In this document: in pieces, positions 1 to 9,265 of the stretch
How positions within the stretch are numbered: position 1 is the first letter of the stretch
Layout of the letters: each line of letters begins with the position of its first letter
Assembly: GCF_000011345.1 (NCBI RefSeq)
Contig: NC_004113.1
Span: 1,922,001-1,986,000, forward strand
DNA length: 64,000 nt
Source: Thermosynechococcus vestitus BP-1
GTDB taxonomy: Bacteria; Cyanobacteriota; Cyanobacteriia; Thermosynechococcales; Thermosynechococcaceae
Reading direction: 5' to 3'
The notes under the pieces: model-generated
What the model was told of the DNA's origin: nothing
The model's input: the letters and a program-made list of their open reading frames with translations, nothing else
Databases searched by the model: none
Translations under genes and position numbers: made by a program

Positions 1-1
1 C

Positions 2-700
2 AAAACCATTCTGCCGCTGCTGCCTGCCCAAGACCATAAGCGCATTGGCGAAGGGGATACCGGTCCAAATACCGGGGGAATGGGGGTCTATGCCCCTGTA
101 CCTTGGGTGACACCAGAGCTAATGCAACGAATTCAAAGGACAATACTTGAACCTGCCCTTGGGGCTTTACAGGATCGGGGCATCCACTACTGCGGGGTGC
201 TCTATGCGGGTCTGATGGTGACACCCGCAGGGGATCCCTACGTGGTGGAGTTTAACTGTCGCTTTGGTGATCCTGAAACCCAAGTGGTGCTGCCCCTTTT
301 GGAAACCCCCTTGATTGATGTGATCCTAGCCTGTGTTGAGGGGCGCTTAGCCAGTTTGGGCGCCTTGCAATGGCGCAATGAAGTGGCGCTATGCGTTGTC
401 ATGGCAGCAGGAGGTTATCCGGGCAGTTATCGCAAAGGCGATGTGATTCAAGGGATTCCAGAAGCAATAGCCCAGGGAGTTCTTGTTTTTCATGCGGGTA
501 CCCGTTGGCAGGAGGGGCAGTGGTACACCAATGGCGGGCGGGTTCTCAACATCACTGCCTTAGCCCCTGATTTTGCCACCGCTCAGGCCAAGGCCTATGG
601 GGCGGTCAATGCCATTGCATTTGCCGACTGCTACTATCGTCGTGACATTGGCTACCGTATTCTGGAATCATCGGCCCACAGAGGTGAATACCGTCCATGA
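2..700 (+). CDS. purD: Phosphoribosylamine-glycine ligase, C-terminal part
   Basis: Partial gene: the window opens inside it and the frame is open from base 2. It makes glycinamide ribonucleotide from phosphoribosylamine, glycine and ATP, an early step of purine synthesis in the cytosol. The visible part starts in the ATP-grasp domain (LPAQDHKRIGEGDTGPNTGG, then GVYAPVPWV) and contains the metal/ATP-binding stretch VVEFNCRFGDPETQ, followed by the C-terminal GARS domain (MAAGGYPGSYRKG; HAGT near the end). About 232 residues are seen of a usual 420. Its stop overlaps the start of the next gene in an ATGA, suggesting translational coupling. Confidence 0.96.
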   Translation, partial: KTILPLLPAQDHKRIGEGDTGPNTGGMGVYAPVPWVTPELMQRIQRTILEPALGALQDRGIHYCGVLYAGLMVTPAGDPYVVEFNCRFGDPETQVVLPLLETPLIDVILACVEGRLASLGALQWRNEVALCVVMAAGGYPGSYRKGDVIQGIPEAIAQGVLVFHAGTRWQEGQWYTNGGRVLNITALAPDFATAQAKAYGAVNAIAFADCYYRRDIGYRILESSAHRGEYRP

Positions 701-990
701 CCCTTCTTTCCCCCAAAACTAGCCCATTACGCTGTTTAACCGGTGCGTTAATTGCTGGTACCCTTGGGCTTCTCCTTTATCGGCTCACAGGGGCGATCGC
801 CTACCTCTTTGCTACCCATGCCGTCAGTGCTCATCATCAACTGGTTTATAGCTTGGCAGTCGCCGTGCGCACCCTCGTGGTTGGTTTGTGTACCCTGGCA
901 ACGGGTGTCTTTAGCATTATTGCGTTGGGGCTCGTGGCTCTGACGCTGCAACTCCTTTGGGAACGCTGGGTACAACGGGAGCAAGCTTAA
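697..990 (+). CDS. Small two-helix membrane protein, DUF3082-like
   Basis: A 97-residue protein with two long hydrophobic segments (about residues 15-37 and 53-88) separated by a short polar loop, ending in a charged tail (WERWVQREQA). It resembles the cyanobacterial DUF3082 family by the pattern VAVRTLVVGL followed by G(V/I)F-LGLVAL; this is from memory and the family has no known function. It starts in the ATGA that ends purD. Its TAA shares the palindrome TTAA with the stop codon of the convergent ABC gene. Confidence 0.8.
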   Translation: MTLLSPKTSPLRCLTGALIAGTLGLLLYRLTGAIAYLFATHAVSAHHQLVYSLAVAVRTLVVGLCTLATGVFSIIALGLVALTLQLLWERWVQREQA

Positions 991-1688
991 CTGTTGCTGA
1001 TTTTGCCATCCTCAATTTTGGTGATGCGATCGGCAATGGCTGTAATCCGCGGATCATGGGTAACAATCAATACCGTGCAGTCATTTTGTTTGGCCAGCTT
1101 GTAGAGAATCTTGATCACTTGTTGGCCATTTTGGGAATCAAGGGAGGCTGTGGGTTCATCGGCAAAAATGATCTTTGGCTCACCCGCCAAGGCACGGGCA
1201 ATGGCAACCCGTTGTTTTTGACCCCCGGAGAGGTTGGCGGGCATAAAGTCGAGGCGATCGCCCAAGCCAACTGCCTTGAGAAGTGCTACTGCCTGTTCCT
1301 TCGCTTTTTTACCTTTAATGCCCTTAAGATTGAGGGCAATTTCAACATTTTCCAGTGCGGTCAAGGCAGGGAAAAGATTAAAACTCTGAAAGATAAAGCC
1401 AATATTTTGCAGGCGAAATTTTGCTAGGGCGGCCTTGGACAGTTGGGTGATCTCTTGGCCTAGGACAACCACTTGACCACTGGTGGGGGCAAGAATACCG
1501 GCCAAAATCGAGAGCAGAGTAGTTTTCCCTGACCCCGAAGGTCCCATCAGCAGATGGAGATGACCGGCTTGGATTTGCAGATCAATTCCCTGCAGAACAG
1601 GGGTCTCCTGATGACCAGAACGATAAACCTTGGTTAGATTGGTGGTGGCGATCGCCAGCCTAGTCATGGCCACAGGGGCAAGTGTCAT
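987..1688 (-). CDS. ABC transporter ATP-binding protein, DevA/LolD-like
   Basis: ATPase subunit of an ABC exporter of the DevA (MacB/LolD-type) group, about 233 residues. All motifs are intact: Walker A GPSGSGKTT, Q-loop FIFQSFNLFPALT, signature LSGGQKQRVAIARAL, Walker B IIFADEPTASLD and switch His in VTHDPR. No permease or membrane-fusion partner is adjacent, so the partners must be encoded elsewhere. An alternative ATG seven codons in (1667) gives MTRLAIAT; neither start has a clear ribosome site. The family works at the inner membrane powering export of lipids or peptides; the substrate cannot be told from this sequence. Confidence 0.9.
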   Translation of the reverse strand: MTLAPVAMTRLAIATTNLTKVYRSGHQETPVLQGIDLQIQAGHLHLLMGPSGSGKTTLLSILAGILAPTSGQVVVLGQEITQLSKAALAKFRLQNIGFIFQSFNLFPALTALENVEIALNLKGIKGKKAKEQAVALLKAVGLGDRLDFMPANLSGGQKQRVAIARALAGEPKIIFADEPTASLDSQNGQQVIKILYKLAKQNDCTVLIVTHDPRITAIADRITKIEDGKISNS

Positions 1689-1706
1689 CGGTCACGATTA
1701 GTTGAA

Positions 1707-2894
1707 TTAGCCATTGGTGGCACTAGCAAAGCGGATTTTCAGGTAGTCCGCCTCCATTTTCGCGCCCACCGGTTGCAGTGCCGCTAATCCTTGGGGGAGC
1801 ACCATATTACGACGATGGTTGCCAATGCGAATATTCAACTCATCCGCCGTCTTGTGCAGTTCAATTTTTTCCTTGGGGACCCCCGGTAGATACAGTTCAA
1901 GGCTGTACTGGCCATCGCTGGGCACCACTCGAATGGTTTGCTCGTGGTAATAAACCTGAGCTGGATCCTCATCACCATAGAGGGTCTCCTTCAGGCGGTG
2001 CAGCGCTGCTAAACCACAGAGTTCCTCAGCAAACAGGGGCACTTCCTTGACGGGCAGTGGGCGAAAATTGTCGTGAATCTCTTGGCGATACTGTTGCTGG
2101 GTTTCTTTCCAGCGGGCAAAGAAGGGATCATGCACGGTCTCTGGCAAAATGCGGTTGGCCACCACTAAATCCGTAGCCACATTGTAGAGGCTGAGATAGG
2201 CATGGGCACGAAGGGATTCCTTGATCACCATCTTTTCTGGATTGGTCACCAAGCGCACGGAGGTTTGCGTGTTGTCGGTGAGAACTTTTTCAAGGGCTTC
2301 AATCTGCTCATAGAATTCATAGGGCGCATCCATGACCTCTTGATCGGGCAAAGAGAACCCGACCAAGGGCTTGAAAATTGGCTCCACAATTGGTCGCAAG
2401 GCCACGGACATCCGCTGTAAGGGTTTGTAGAAGCGGCGCATATACCAGCCGCTCACCTCGGGGAGGCTCAACAGCCGCAGCGCCGTGCCTGTGGGGGCAG
2501 AGTCAATGATGAGGACATCGTATTGACCTTCGTCGTAGTGGCGCTTCATACGCACAAGGGCAAAAATTTCATCCATCCCCGGCAGGATGGCTAATTCCTC
2601 CGCCTGAACCCCTTCTAACCCCCGCGCCTGCAATACTTGGGTAATGTAGCGCTTGACGGCTCCCCAGTTGTCCTCCAGTTCCATGAGGGCATCTAGTTCA
2701 GCACCCCAGAGATTTTCGGCAACGGCCACTGGCACATGCCCCAGTTCCCTGTCAAAACTATCGGCAAGGGAGTGGGCAGGATCGGTACTGAGCACCAAGG
2801 TTTTGTACCCCAACTCGGCACAGCGTAGCCCCGTCGCTGCCGCTACTGAGGTTTTACCAACGCCACCTTTGCCAGTCATTAAAATTACGCGCAT
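1707..2894 (-). CDS. ArsA/Get3-family ATPase with C-terminal HSP20-like domain
   Basis: A 395-residue P-loop ATPase of the ArsA/TRC40/Get3 family. The N-terminus carries the deviant Walker A KGGVGKTS and the later switch region [18 protein letters not shown]. About the last 90 residues (after YYHEQTIRV) look like the alpha-crystallin/HSP20-like domain often fused to plastid and cyanobacterial ArsA-like proteins ([17 protein letters not shown], then ADELNIRIG). No arsenite pump or tail-anchored-protein partner lies beside it. A role in membrane-protein targeting, as for Get3, is more likely than arsenic resistance, but this is inference. Confidence 0.92.
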   Translation of the reverse strand: MRVILMTGKGGVGKTSVAAATGLRCAELGYKTLVLSTDPAHSLADSFDRELGHVPVAVAENLWGAELDALMELEDNWGAVKRYITQVLQARGLEGVQAEELAILPGMDEIFALVRMKRHYDEGQYDVLIIDSAPTGTALRLLSLPEVSGWYMRRFYKPLQRMSVALRPIVEPIFKPLVGFSLPDQEVMDAPYEFYEQIEALEKVLTDNTQTSVRLVTNPEKMVIKESLRAHAYLSLYNVATDLVVANRILPETVHDPFFARWKETQQQYRQEIHDNFRPLPVKEVPLFAEELCGLAALHRLKETLYGDEDPAQVYYHEQTIRVVPSDGQYSLELYLPGVPKEKIELHKTADELNIRIGNHRRNMVLPQGLAALQPVGAKMEADYLKIRFASATNG

Positions 2895-3154
2895 GGGAAG
2901 GCTCTGCCCTAAACAGAATTGCTTAAAATATCTTAACCCTTGAGCTTATCCTCGGGGGGCGATCGCTCGCAATCAATCGAAATAAAATCATTAAGGAAAA
3001 TAAATAAATACAACTGCGTATTTAGTTTTACTAACAATAATTTAGACCCCTCCCCGATCCCTTGGGGCGAATATTAAGTTAATGCTTAAGCCCTTGCAGT
3101 TGATGACTGTTTTCAAGGGTTTGTAAATCAAATATATTTGGACTTATCACGACT
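2895..3154 (+). promoter_or_regulatory. psbA1 upstream region and leader
   Basis: An AT-rich 260-base region between the divergent ArsA-like gene and psbA1. A HIP1 octamer lies near 2961. A candidate -10 (TATTAA, 3072-3077) has no convincing -35. From CTTGCAGT at 3093 to the ATG is 62 bases, and psbA2 has a matching leader of 59 bases that also begins CTTGCAGT and ends ACGACT-ATG. This suggests a shared 5' untranslated region with transcription starting close to 3086. Confidence 0.5.
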
Positions 3155-4237
3155 ATGACCACAACTCTCCAACGTCGCGAAAGCGCGAATTTGTGGGAGC
3201 GGTTTTGTAACTGGGTGACGAGCACCGATAACCGCCTTTATGTGGGCTGGTTTGGGGTGATCATGATCCCCACCCTATTAGCCGCAACCATCTGCTTTGT
3301 GATTGCCTTCATCGCTGCTCCCCCTGTGGACATCGATGGCATCCGTGAGCCTGTTTCTGGCTCTTTGCTCTATGGCAACAACATCATCACGGGTGCAGTT
3401 GTCCCCTCTAGCAACGCCATTGGCTTGCACTTCTACCCCATTTGGGAAGCTGCTTCCCTCGATGAGTGGCTCTACAACGGTGGCCCCTACCAACTGATCA
3501 TCTTCCACTTCCTGTTGGGTGCCTCCTGCTACATGGGTCGCCAGTGGGAACTCAGCTACCGCCTCGGTATGCGGCCTTGGATCTGCGTGGCCTACTCTGC
3601 CCCCCTGGCTTCTGCCTTTGCAGTCTTCTTGATCTACCCCATTGGTCAAGGCAGCTTCTCTGACGGGATGCCCCTCGGTATCTCTGGTACCTTCAACTTT
3701 ATGATTGTGTTCCAAGCGGAGCACAACATTCTCATGCACCCCTTCCACCAACTGGGTGTAGCCGGTGTCTTTGGTGGGGCGCTGTTCTGCGCCATGCACG
3801 GTTCTCTGGTGACCTCCAGCTTGATCCGTGAAACCACCGAAACCGAATCCGCCAACTACGGTTACAAATTTGGTCAAGAGGAAGAAACCTACAACATCGT
3901 GGCTGCCCACGGTTACTTTGGCCGGTTGATCTTCCAATACGCCAGCTTCAACAACAGCCGCTCCCTGCACTTCTTCTTGGCCGCTTGGCCGGTGGTGGGT
4001 GTGTGGTTTACCGCCTTGGGGATCAGCACCATGGCCTTTAACCTGAATGGCTTCAACTTCAACCACTCGGTCATTGATGCCAAGGGCAACGTGATCAACA
4101 CCTGGGCGGACATCATCAACCGTGCCAACTTGGGTATGGAAGTGATGCACGAGCGCAATGCTCACAACTTCCCCCTCGACTTGGCCAGCGCTGAGTCTGC
4201 TCCTGTGGCCATGATTGCTCCCAGCATCAACGGCTAA
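3155..4237 (+). CDS. psbA1: Photosystem II D1 protein, PsbA1 form
   Basis: D1, 360 residues before C-terminal processing, a core reaction-centre subunit that binds P680, pheophytin, QB and the Mn4CaO5 cluster in the thylakoid membrane. Visible ligands are Tyr161 and Asp170 ([10 protein letters not shown]), Glu189, His190 and His198 ([11 protein letters not shown]), His215, Ser264, His272 and His332/Glu333/His337/Asp342/Ala344 near the C-terminus, with the tail after Ala344 removed in maturation. Diagnostic residues are Gln130, Cys144, Tyr147 and Pro173, which match the PsbA1 form of Thermosynechococcus, the main D1 in standard growth. It is followed by a strong hairpin terminator and then by psbA2. 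Confidence 0.98.
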
Positions 4238-4265
4238 GCAACGTTATCTACTGAACTTTTACACA

Positions 4266-4295
4266 GCCGCTCCTAAACCTAGGGGCGGTTTTTTA
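4266..4295 (+). terminator. Rho-independent terminator of psbA1
   Basis: The stem CCGCTCC (4267-4273) pairs with GGGGCGG (4282-4288) with one G-T pair, around an 8-base loop, followed by six T. It lies 29 bases after the psbA1 stop. Confidence 0.85.
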
Positions 4296-4549
4296 TTGCG
4301 TTACGGCCCACGGGGATTAAGGGGCTCAATATTAGAAAAGCTTAAGGGTAAGAGACTCTGGTACCTCCCCAGCTTCAATCTAAGAAATTGATAAAAATCA
4401 ATGGATAGACAAGATTCCTTTGATCCTGTAAAGTTTGACCTCAAATCCATTGCTAGTCAAAAATATAACCATATAATTAAAAAATAGGAACTTGCAGTGT
4501 TTATTACTGCTGCTTTGGTCCCGTTGTTATTTATGGATTCATAACGACT
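4296..4549 (+). promoter_or_regulatory. psbA2 promoter and leader
   Basis: A 254-base AT-rich spacer between the psbA1 terminator and psbA2. The best promoter is TTGCTA (4450-4455), a 16-base spacer and a perfect TATAAT (4472-4477). This predicts a start near 4484 and a leader of about 60 bases beginning near CTTGCAGT (4491), like that of psbA1. The leader ends ATAACGACT-ATG. A separate promoter fits independent control of the two psbA copies. Confidence 0.65.
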
Positions 4550-5632
4550 ATGACTACAGTTCTGCAACGTCGTCAGACAGCGAATCTGTGGGAGCGTTTT
4601 TGCGATTGGATCACCAGCACCGAGAACCGCCTTTATATTGGCTGGTTTGGGGTGATCATGATCCCGACGCTTCTTGCCGCAACGATTTGCTTTGTCATTG
4701 CCTTTATTGCCGCACCCCCTGTGGATATTGATGGCATCCGTGAGCCTGTTTCCGGCTCCTTGCTCTATGGCAACAACATCATTACAGCGGCAGTGGTGCC
4801 CTCCTCTAATGCCATTGGGTTACACCTCTACCCAATCTGGGATGCCGCTTCCCTTGACGAGTGGCTGTACAATGGTGGGCCCTACCAACTGATCATCTTC
4901 CACTTCCTGATCGGCATTTTCTGCTACATGGGTCGGGAGTGGGAACTCAGCTACCGTCTCGGTATGCGGCCTTGGATTCCTGTGGCCTTCTCTGCCCCTG
5001 TGGCAGCGGCAACGGCTGTGCTGTTGATCTACCCCATTGGTCAAGGCAGCTTTTCCGATGGACTGATGCTGGGGATTTCCGGTACCTTCAATTTCATGAT
5101 TGTGTTCCAAGCTGAACACAATATCCTCATGCACCCCTTCCACATGCTGGGGGTGGCGGGTGTCTTTGGTGGTGCTTTGTTTGCCGCTATGCACGGTTCT
5201 CTGGTGACCTCCAGCTTGATTCGGGAAACTACGGAAACCGAATCCACCAACTATGGCTACAAGTTCGGTCAAGAGGAAGAAACCTACAACATTGTGGCCG
5301 CTCACGGTTACTTTGGTCGGCTGATCTTCCAATACGCCAGCTTCAACAACAGCCGCTCCCTGCACTTCTTCCTCGCGGCTTGGCCAGTGGTGGGTATCTG
5401 GTTTGCCGCCCTCGGTATTAGCACGATGGCCTTTAACCTCAATGGTTTCAACTTCAACCACTCCGTTGTGGATGCGCAAGGCAACGTGATCAACACTTGG
5501 GCAGACATTATCAACCGCGCCAACATTGGTATTGAGGTGATGCATGAGCGCAATGCCCACAACTTCCCCCTCGACTTGGCTAGCGGTGAATTGGCTCCTG
5601 TGGCGATGATTGCCCCGAGCATTGAAGCCTAA
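4550..5632 (+). CDS. psbA2: Photosystem II D1 protein, PsbA2 form
   Basis: Second D1 gene, 360 residues, with every cofactor ligand listed for PsbA1 (Tyr161, Asp170, Glu189, His190, His198, His215, His272, His332, Glu333, Asp342, Ala344). It differs at Glu130, Pro144, Phe147 and Met173, the signature of PsbA2 in Thermosynechococcus; it also has Met199 for Gln199, and Ile-Phe for Ala-Ser just before Cys125. From published work on the genus, PsbA2 is a minor form favoured under low oxygen, and position 130 tunes the pheophytin hydrogen bond. The nearby promoter is separate from that of psbA1. Confidence 0.97.
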   Translation: MTTVLQRRQTANLWERFCDWITSTENRLYIGWFGVIMIPTLLAATICFVIAFIAAPPVDIDGIREPVSGSLLYGNNIITAAVVPSSNAIGLHLYPIWDAASLDEWLYNGGPYQLIIFHFLIGIFCYMGREWELSYRLGMRPWIPVAFSAPVAAATAVLLIYPIGQGSFSDGLMLGISGTFNFMIVFQAEHNILMHPFHMLGVAGVFGGALFAAMHGSLVTSSLIRETTETESTNYGYKFGQEEETYNIVAAHGYFGRLIFQYASFNNSRSLHFFLAAWPVVGIWFAALGISTMAFNLNGFNFNHSVVDAQGNVINTWADIINRANIGIEVMHERNAHNFPLDLASGELAPVAMIAPSIEA

Positions 5633-5655
5633 AAAGGTCGCTCCTAAACCTCTCT

Positions 5656-5675
5656 AGTGATAAGTAGTGATAAGT
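5656..5675. repeat. Perfect 10-bp tandem duplication
   Basis: AGTGATAAGT occurs twice head to tail between the psbA2 stop and its terminator. The upstream 5639-5651 is identical to 13 bases of the psbA1 terminator arm (4268-4280). Confidence 0.9.
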
Positions 5676-5683
5676 CCAAATCT

Positions 5684-5707
5684 GGCTCCCCACAGGGGGG
5701 CTTTTTT
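5684..5707 (+). terminator. Rho-independent terminator of psbA2
   Basis: GCTCCCC (5685-5691) pairs with GGGGGGC (5695-5701) around ACA, followed by six T. It lies between psbA2 and the convergent bciB gene and has a weaker poly-A flank on the other side, so it mainly serves psbA2. Confidence 0.8.
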
Positions 5708-5714
5708 ATGGCGA

Positions 5715-6905
5715 TTACTGGGCGGGGAGTTGATACTGATCCACAATTTTTTTGGCAAAGGCGGGCACATGGGCGGCAAGTTTTTGGGGATAGTTGCGCC
5801 GCACATAGAGATAGTTGCGGGTGAAGTGTGAATCAATGGAAAAGCGGGCATATTCAAGCCCTTTGGGGCCAATACGCTCAATCACTAAGCCCACCAGTTT
5901 GGCCGCCCACATAGGCAGGGTAACGCCTTTATCGTAGGCAGGAATGCTTTGTTGTACCGCAGCGTGGCGATCGCCAGCACTCGTGACGGGCTGGATTTCC
6001 AATTGATCCCGCACAAGGTCCAGCATTTCTTGACCCCGCTCATTGCGCACCACCAGCCACTGCCAACCCAAGGGGGCCCCCATATATCCCACCACCAAAT
6101 CGGCAAGGCCATTGACATAGTCAAAGCAACTCATGCAGGAGGGGGCAAAAACATCCTTGAGTTGATTGGTTTTGAGGCCAAAGAAGGGCACGGTTTCTGT
6201 GGAGCCGTCGCTGTGCTTGAAATGTACGCGAAAGTCCTGCATGAACTCGTAGTAAATCACCGTCTCGGGCGATCGGCTGGTGGTTTCCAGGAATTTTTGC
6301 AGACCCGCACGGGTGACGTTATCCACGCAGGGGGTTCCCAACACATAGAGCTTCTCTAGACCCAGTTTGTCCTGAACGGCTCGCAGGGCCTGAATTTGAC
6401 AACCAACCCCAATCACCAACAGCCGTTTGAGGCCAGCTTGTTCCACCTGCTCTAGCACCGAAAGATTGGGAGATAGGGTGGGCTTGTTTACCCGCGCTGC
6501 CAAAATCTCCTCACGGGTGCGGGCAATCACCGGCTTGGGGGTAAAGCGATCGCTCTGGCTATTTTGAACACAGACAACGCCCTCAACCCGTCCCGATTCC
6601 AACAGGGCAATGGCAATAGTGCTGACGATGCCCGTCCACTGGGCTCCCGGAATCGGCTCTGTTTTGCGAGCCGCCATCATCTCCTGGTGAACGCCAAAGT
6701 AGCACTCATCCCAGTTGTCAAGATCACGGGCACGGCCATGACTTTGCTGCTCAAGGGTCTCAAACTGTTGATTGAGGAAGGCACAGGCCTCTTTGACATA
6801 GTGGATGTAGTAGGTGTCGCAGAGGCCACACTCACTGCATAGGGTCTTGGCGGGGCGAGGGCTACCGGGCTTGAGGGCACGGGCTTTGTGATGGGCAGCA
6901 GTCAT
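5715..6905 (-). CDS. bciB: Ferredoxin-dependent 3,8-divinyl (proto)chlorophyllide 8-vinyl reductase
   Basis: A protein of the FrhB/FdhB (F420 hydrogenase beta) family, about 396 residues, closely similar to cyanobacterial BciB (Slr1923 type). It reduces the 8-vinyl group of divinyl chlorophyll precursors using ferredoxin, FAD and [4Fe-4S] clusters. Visible are the N-terminal cysteine group LCSECGLCDTYYIHYVKEAC, GVGCQIQALRA, YVLGTPCVDN and the later cysteine pair APSCMSCFDY. The ATG at 6905 is chosen; an upstream in-frame GTG at 6911 touches the stop of the gene before it. Head-to-tail with the transketolase-like gene, it probably shares a transcript. Confidence 0.9.
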   Translation of the reverse strand: MTAAHHKARALKPGSPRPAKTLCSECGLCDTYYIHYVKEACAFLNQQFETLEQQSHGRARDLDNWDECYFGVHQEMMAARKTEPIPGAQWTGIVSTIAIALLESGRVEGVVCVQNSQSDRFTPKPVIARTREEILAARVNKPTLSPNLSVLEQVEQAGLKRLLVIGVGCQIQALRAVQDKLGLEKLYVLGTPCVDNVTRAGLQKFLETTSRSPETVIYYEFMQDFRVHFKHSDGSTETVPFFGLKTNQLKDVFAPSCMSCFDYVNGLADLVVGYMGAPLGWQWLVVRNERGQEMLDLVRDQLEIQPVTSAGDRHAAVQQSIPAYDKGVTLPMWAAKLVGLVIERIGPKGLEYARFSIDSHFTRNYLYVRRNYPQKLAAHVPAFAKKIVDQYQLPAQ

Positions 6906-6911
6906 GGGCAC

Positions 6912-9137
6912 TTACTTCAGCAGTGAACGGGCGCGATCGCAAATCGCTTCGGGGGTGAGGCCATTGTAGGCCATCAGTTCGGCAGCGCTCGCCGTTGTTT
7001 CACCGCGCTGCCAAGCCAGTAGATCGCGAGGACAAGTGGCACGCAGCAGAACGGGTTCTAATAGGGCCGAGGCTCCCCCCGTTACCCCCAAGAGAGCATC
7101 GCCGTCAAAGAGCCGCTGAAAGGTGGTCTCATCAGCAAAGCCGCCATCGGGTTCGGCGCAAGTGTGCCAGGCAACATCCATGGGGCGGTATAGTCGCCGA
7201 GGATTGATGACCGAGACAATCCGCACCCGATAGCCAAGCTGCTCCAACTGAGGTAGGGCACTGTAAACGGGTTGCAAAATCATATCCCCCAGCACCGCCA
7301 GCACCAATGTGGAACCACCACTGGCAGACTCGTAAAGGGTCACCGCACCCTCATTCAGGGCCTGCTCTGTTTGGGCAAAGGTGGTGCGCACAGGTAGGGG
7401 AGTTTTACTAGCAAAGATGGCAATCCCTTTATTTTGGGTTGTCAGTGCCCAGCGATAGCACACTTGAATACTATTGGCATCCGGCGGAAAGAGGACAAAG
7501 ATATTGCCATTGCGCAATAGGGCACCGTAGTAGGCTTCAATTTCCGGGCGTTGATGCGTCCAGCCATTGCGTCCCTGCTCAAGGGCACCGGCGGTGAAAA
7601 GGGTAACCGTTGAAGGGGTGGGGCGGCGCAGTTCTGCCATCGCCTGGGTGACCGTTTGCCAAATGGGGAGACCATTAATGGCAAAGGATTCGTAGGAGCA
7701 CCAAAGACTACGGCTGCCCATCAAGCACAACCCTGCTGCTAGACCCGCACAGGCATCCTCGCTCAGGGGTTCGTATACTTGGCCATTGGGAACTTGGTTG
7801 TAGAGGGGATCCGTCGTTGGGTGAATGATCTTGAGAGCTTGGTTGATGTTGCCAATCCCAGAAGCCTCATTGCCATCGGCATTGGTGACAAGGTAGCGGC
7901 GATCGCGCTGCCCCACTTCTGCCACCATGCGCCCCATGGCAGTTGTGGCGACTTTGCTTTCCCCCAAGGCATAGGCCTCAAGGGCAATCTCGCCAAGGGG
8001 AGGTAAATCCAAGACCTGCTCTGTAACCACCACCTCCGCCGCTGGCCCGCCGGCGGCTGCCACGGAGTTTTGACGCACCAGTTCCCAGGCGGCAGGAGAA
8101 AGGGCACGGGCTTTGAGGGCATTGACAATATCGGGGTTATCGAGGGTGTGCTGGGCGTAGAGATTATGGGATTTTGCCCCCTTGGCATGAACACCTGCCC
8201 CCTTCAGTTGTTTGAGAATAAAGACGGTCAGGTTGCCAGCGAGAGCCGATCGCGCTGCCTCTTGCATCCCCTTAAGGACCGCCTGCACAAAGGCCAAGCG
8301 CTGCCCAAAGGAAAACTGAGTGCTATCGACGTAGTCCCCCTCTTGACCGCTGTCGTCAAAGTCCTTGGCATCCACTAGCACCACCTCTTGGAAACCGTTG
8401 CCGTGCCAGTAGGCCATCATTTCGGGATTGGTTTTCCGAGAAACCATGCTGTGGTGTTCTTGGCTGAAGCCATTCCAGACCAGAACCGGTAGGAAGTTGG
8501 TGACCTCTGGGAAAGCGGTGTGGAAGTGCGCCATGCTGCTCATGACGTAGGGCTCCCCTAGGCCGCCATCCCCTAAGGTGAAGGGAAAGAGGGTCTGGCG
8601 GTGTAACCAAGCAGCGGCCATGGCAAAGTGCTGCCCCTGTCCCAGGGGGCCGGCAGGCGCCAGAACCCCCGGAATATAGCCTGAGAGGTGGCCAAGCAGA
8701 CCATGTTTTTCGCGGAAGCGATCGCGCAGGTCCTGAACCGTATAAATGCCCATTTTCTCTAGGGAGCGATCCAAGAACAGGGCGGCATAAAAGCCCGGCG
8801 CATGGTGCCCCACTTCCGTAATGATATTTTTGTGTCCCAACATCACCAGGGCAGCATAGGCTTCTGCTTGACTGGCAAAGCCGCCGGGATGACCTGAGGC
8901 CTTACTGCCGGTCATCTGTAAGATCAGATAGCGGAGGGCATCGGCATAGAGGAGCGTTTGATAGGCTGCTTCCGGGGCCTCCAGATCTGTAAGGGCGGGC
9001 TGCTGGGTACTCAGGAGTGGCCTTTGACCATAGCGATCCCAGTCTGGCCAATCATTGCCAAAATACTGAATTCCTTCACAGAAACGGGGGACTGAAGTTA
9101 CCGCTGTCATAGACCCTGACCCAACTCTTGAGTGCAC
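6912..9137 (-). CDS. Transketolase/phosphoketolase-like thiamine diphosphate enzyme
   Basis: A 741-residue ThDP-dependent enzyme. The N-terminal half has the ThDP-domain pattern (MTGSKASGHPGGFASQAEAYAAL, GPLGQGQHFAMAAAW, TLGDGGLGEPYVMSS, VLVWNG) and the C-terminal half the pyrimidine and transketolase C-like domains. It is not the ordinary transketolase, which is at 33501-35495. It looks like the second, less studied phosphoketolase-like protein of cyanobacteria (Synechocystis Sll0529 type), but classical phosphoketolase motifs are diverged, so the substrate is uncertain. The GTG start is supported by AGGAGA seven bases upstream. An internal ATG (9110) is the alternative. Confidence 0.8.
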   Translation of the reverse strand: MHSRVGSGSMTAVTSVPRFCEGIQYFGNDWPDWDRYGQRPLLSTQQPALTDLEAPEAAYQTLLYADALRYLILQMTGSKASGHPGGFASQAEAYAALVMLGHKNIITEVGHHAPGFYAALFLDRSLEKMGIYTVQDLRDRFREKHGLLGHLSGYIPGVLAPAGPLGQGQHFAMAAAWLHRQTLFPFTLGDGGLGEPYVMSSMAHFHTAFPEVTNFLPVLVWNGFSQEHHSMVSRKTNPEMMAYWHGNGFQEVVLVDAKDFDDSGQEGDYVDSTQFSFGQRLAFVQAVLKGMQEAARSALAGNLTVFILKQLKGAGVHAKGAKSHNLYAQHTLDNPDIVNALKARALSPAAWELVRQNSVAAAGGPAAEVVVTEQVLDLPPLGEIALEAYALGESKVATTAMGRMVAEVGQRDRRYLVTNADGNEASGIGNINQALKIIHPTTDPLYNQVPNGQVYEPLSEDACAGLAAGLCLMGSRSLWCSYESFAINGLPIWQTVTQAMAELRRPTPSTVTLFTAGALEQGRNGWTHQRPEIEAYYGALLRNGNIFVLFPPDANSIQVCYRWALTTQNKGIAIFASKTPLPVRTTFAQTEQALNEGAVTLYESASGGSTLVLAVLGDMILQPVYSALPQLEQLGYRVRIVSVINPRRLYRPMDVAWHTCAEPDGGFADETTFQRLFDGDALLGVTGGASALLEPVLLRATCPRDLLAWQRGETTASAAELMAYNGLTPEAICDRARSLLK

Positions 9138-9265
9138 GCTTAGTCTCCTATCTTACAGGGGTGGGGAGTGCCCCTGAGGGCAGTTGATCAGGGAATAGCG
9201 GCAAAATAGCGGTGTTGGAGTGGATTGCAGGCATAGATTGATTTTTCTTGGGGAAGGGATTAACA

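Noticed and set aside
957-1427. 156-codon plus-strand frame
   Set aside because: Opposite to the ABC ATPase, whose motifs are complete; no ribosome site and a composition typical of antisense.
3278-4165. Long open frame on the minus strand opposite psbA1, and a similar one opposite psbA2 (4820-5560)
   Set aside because: It is the shadow of the strongly biased psbA codon use. The sequence is Gly/His/Val-rich without any domain, and both copies follow the duplicated coding strand.
5656-5675. 10-bp tandem repeat as a regulatory operator
   Set aside because: It lies after psbA2 and before its terminator, with no promoter; most likely a slip-strand duplication.
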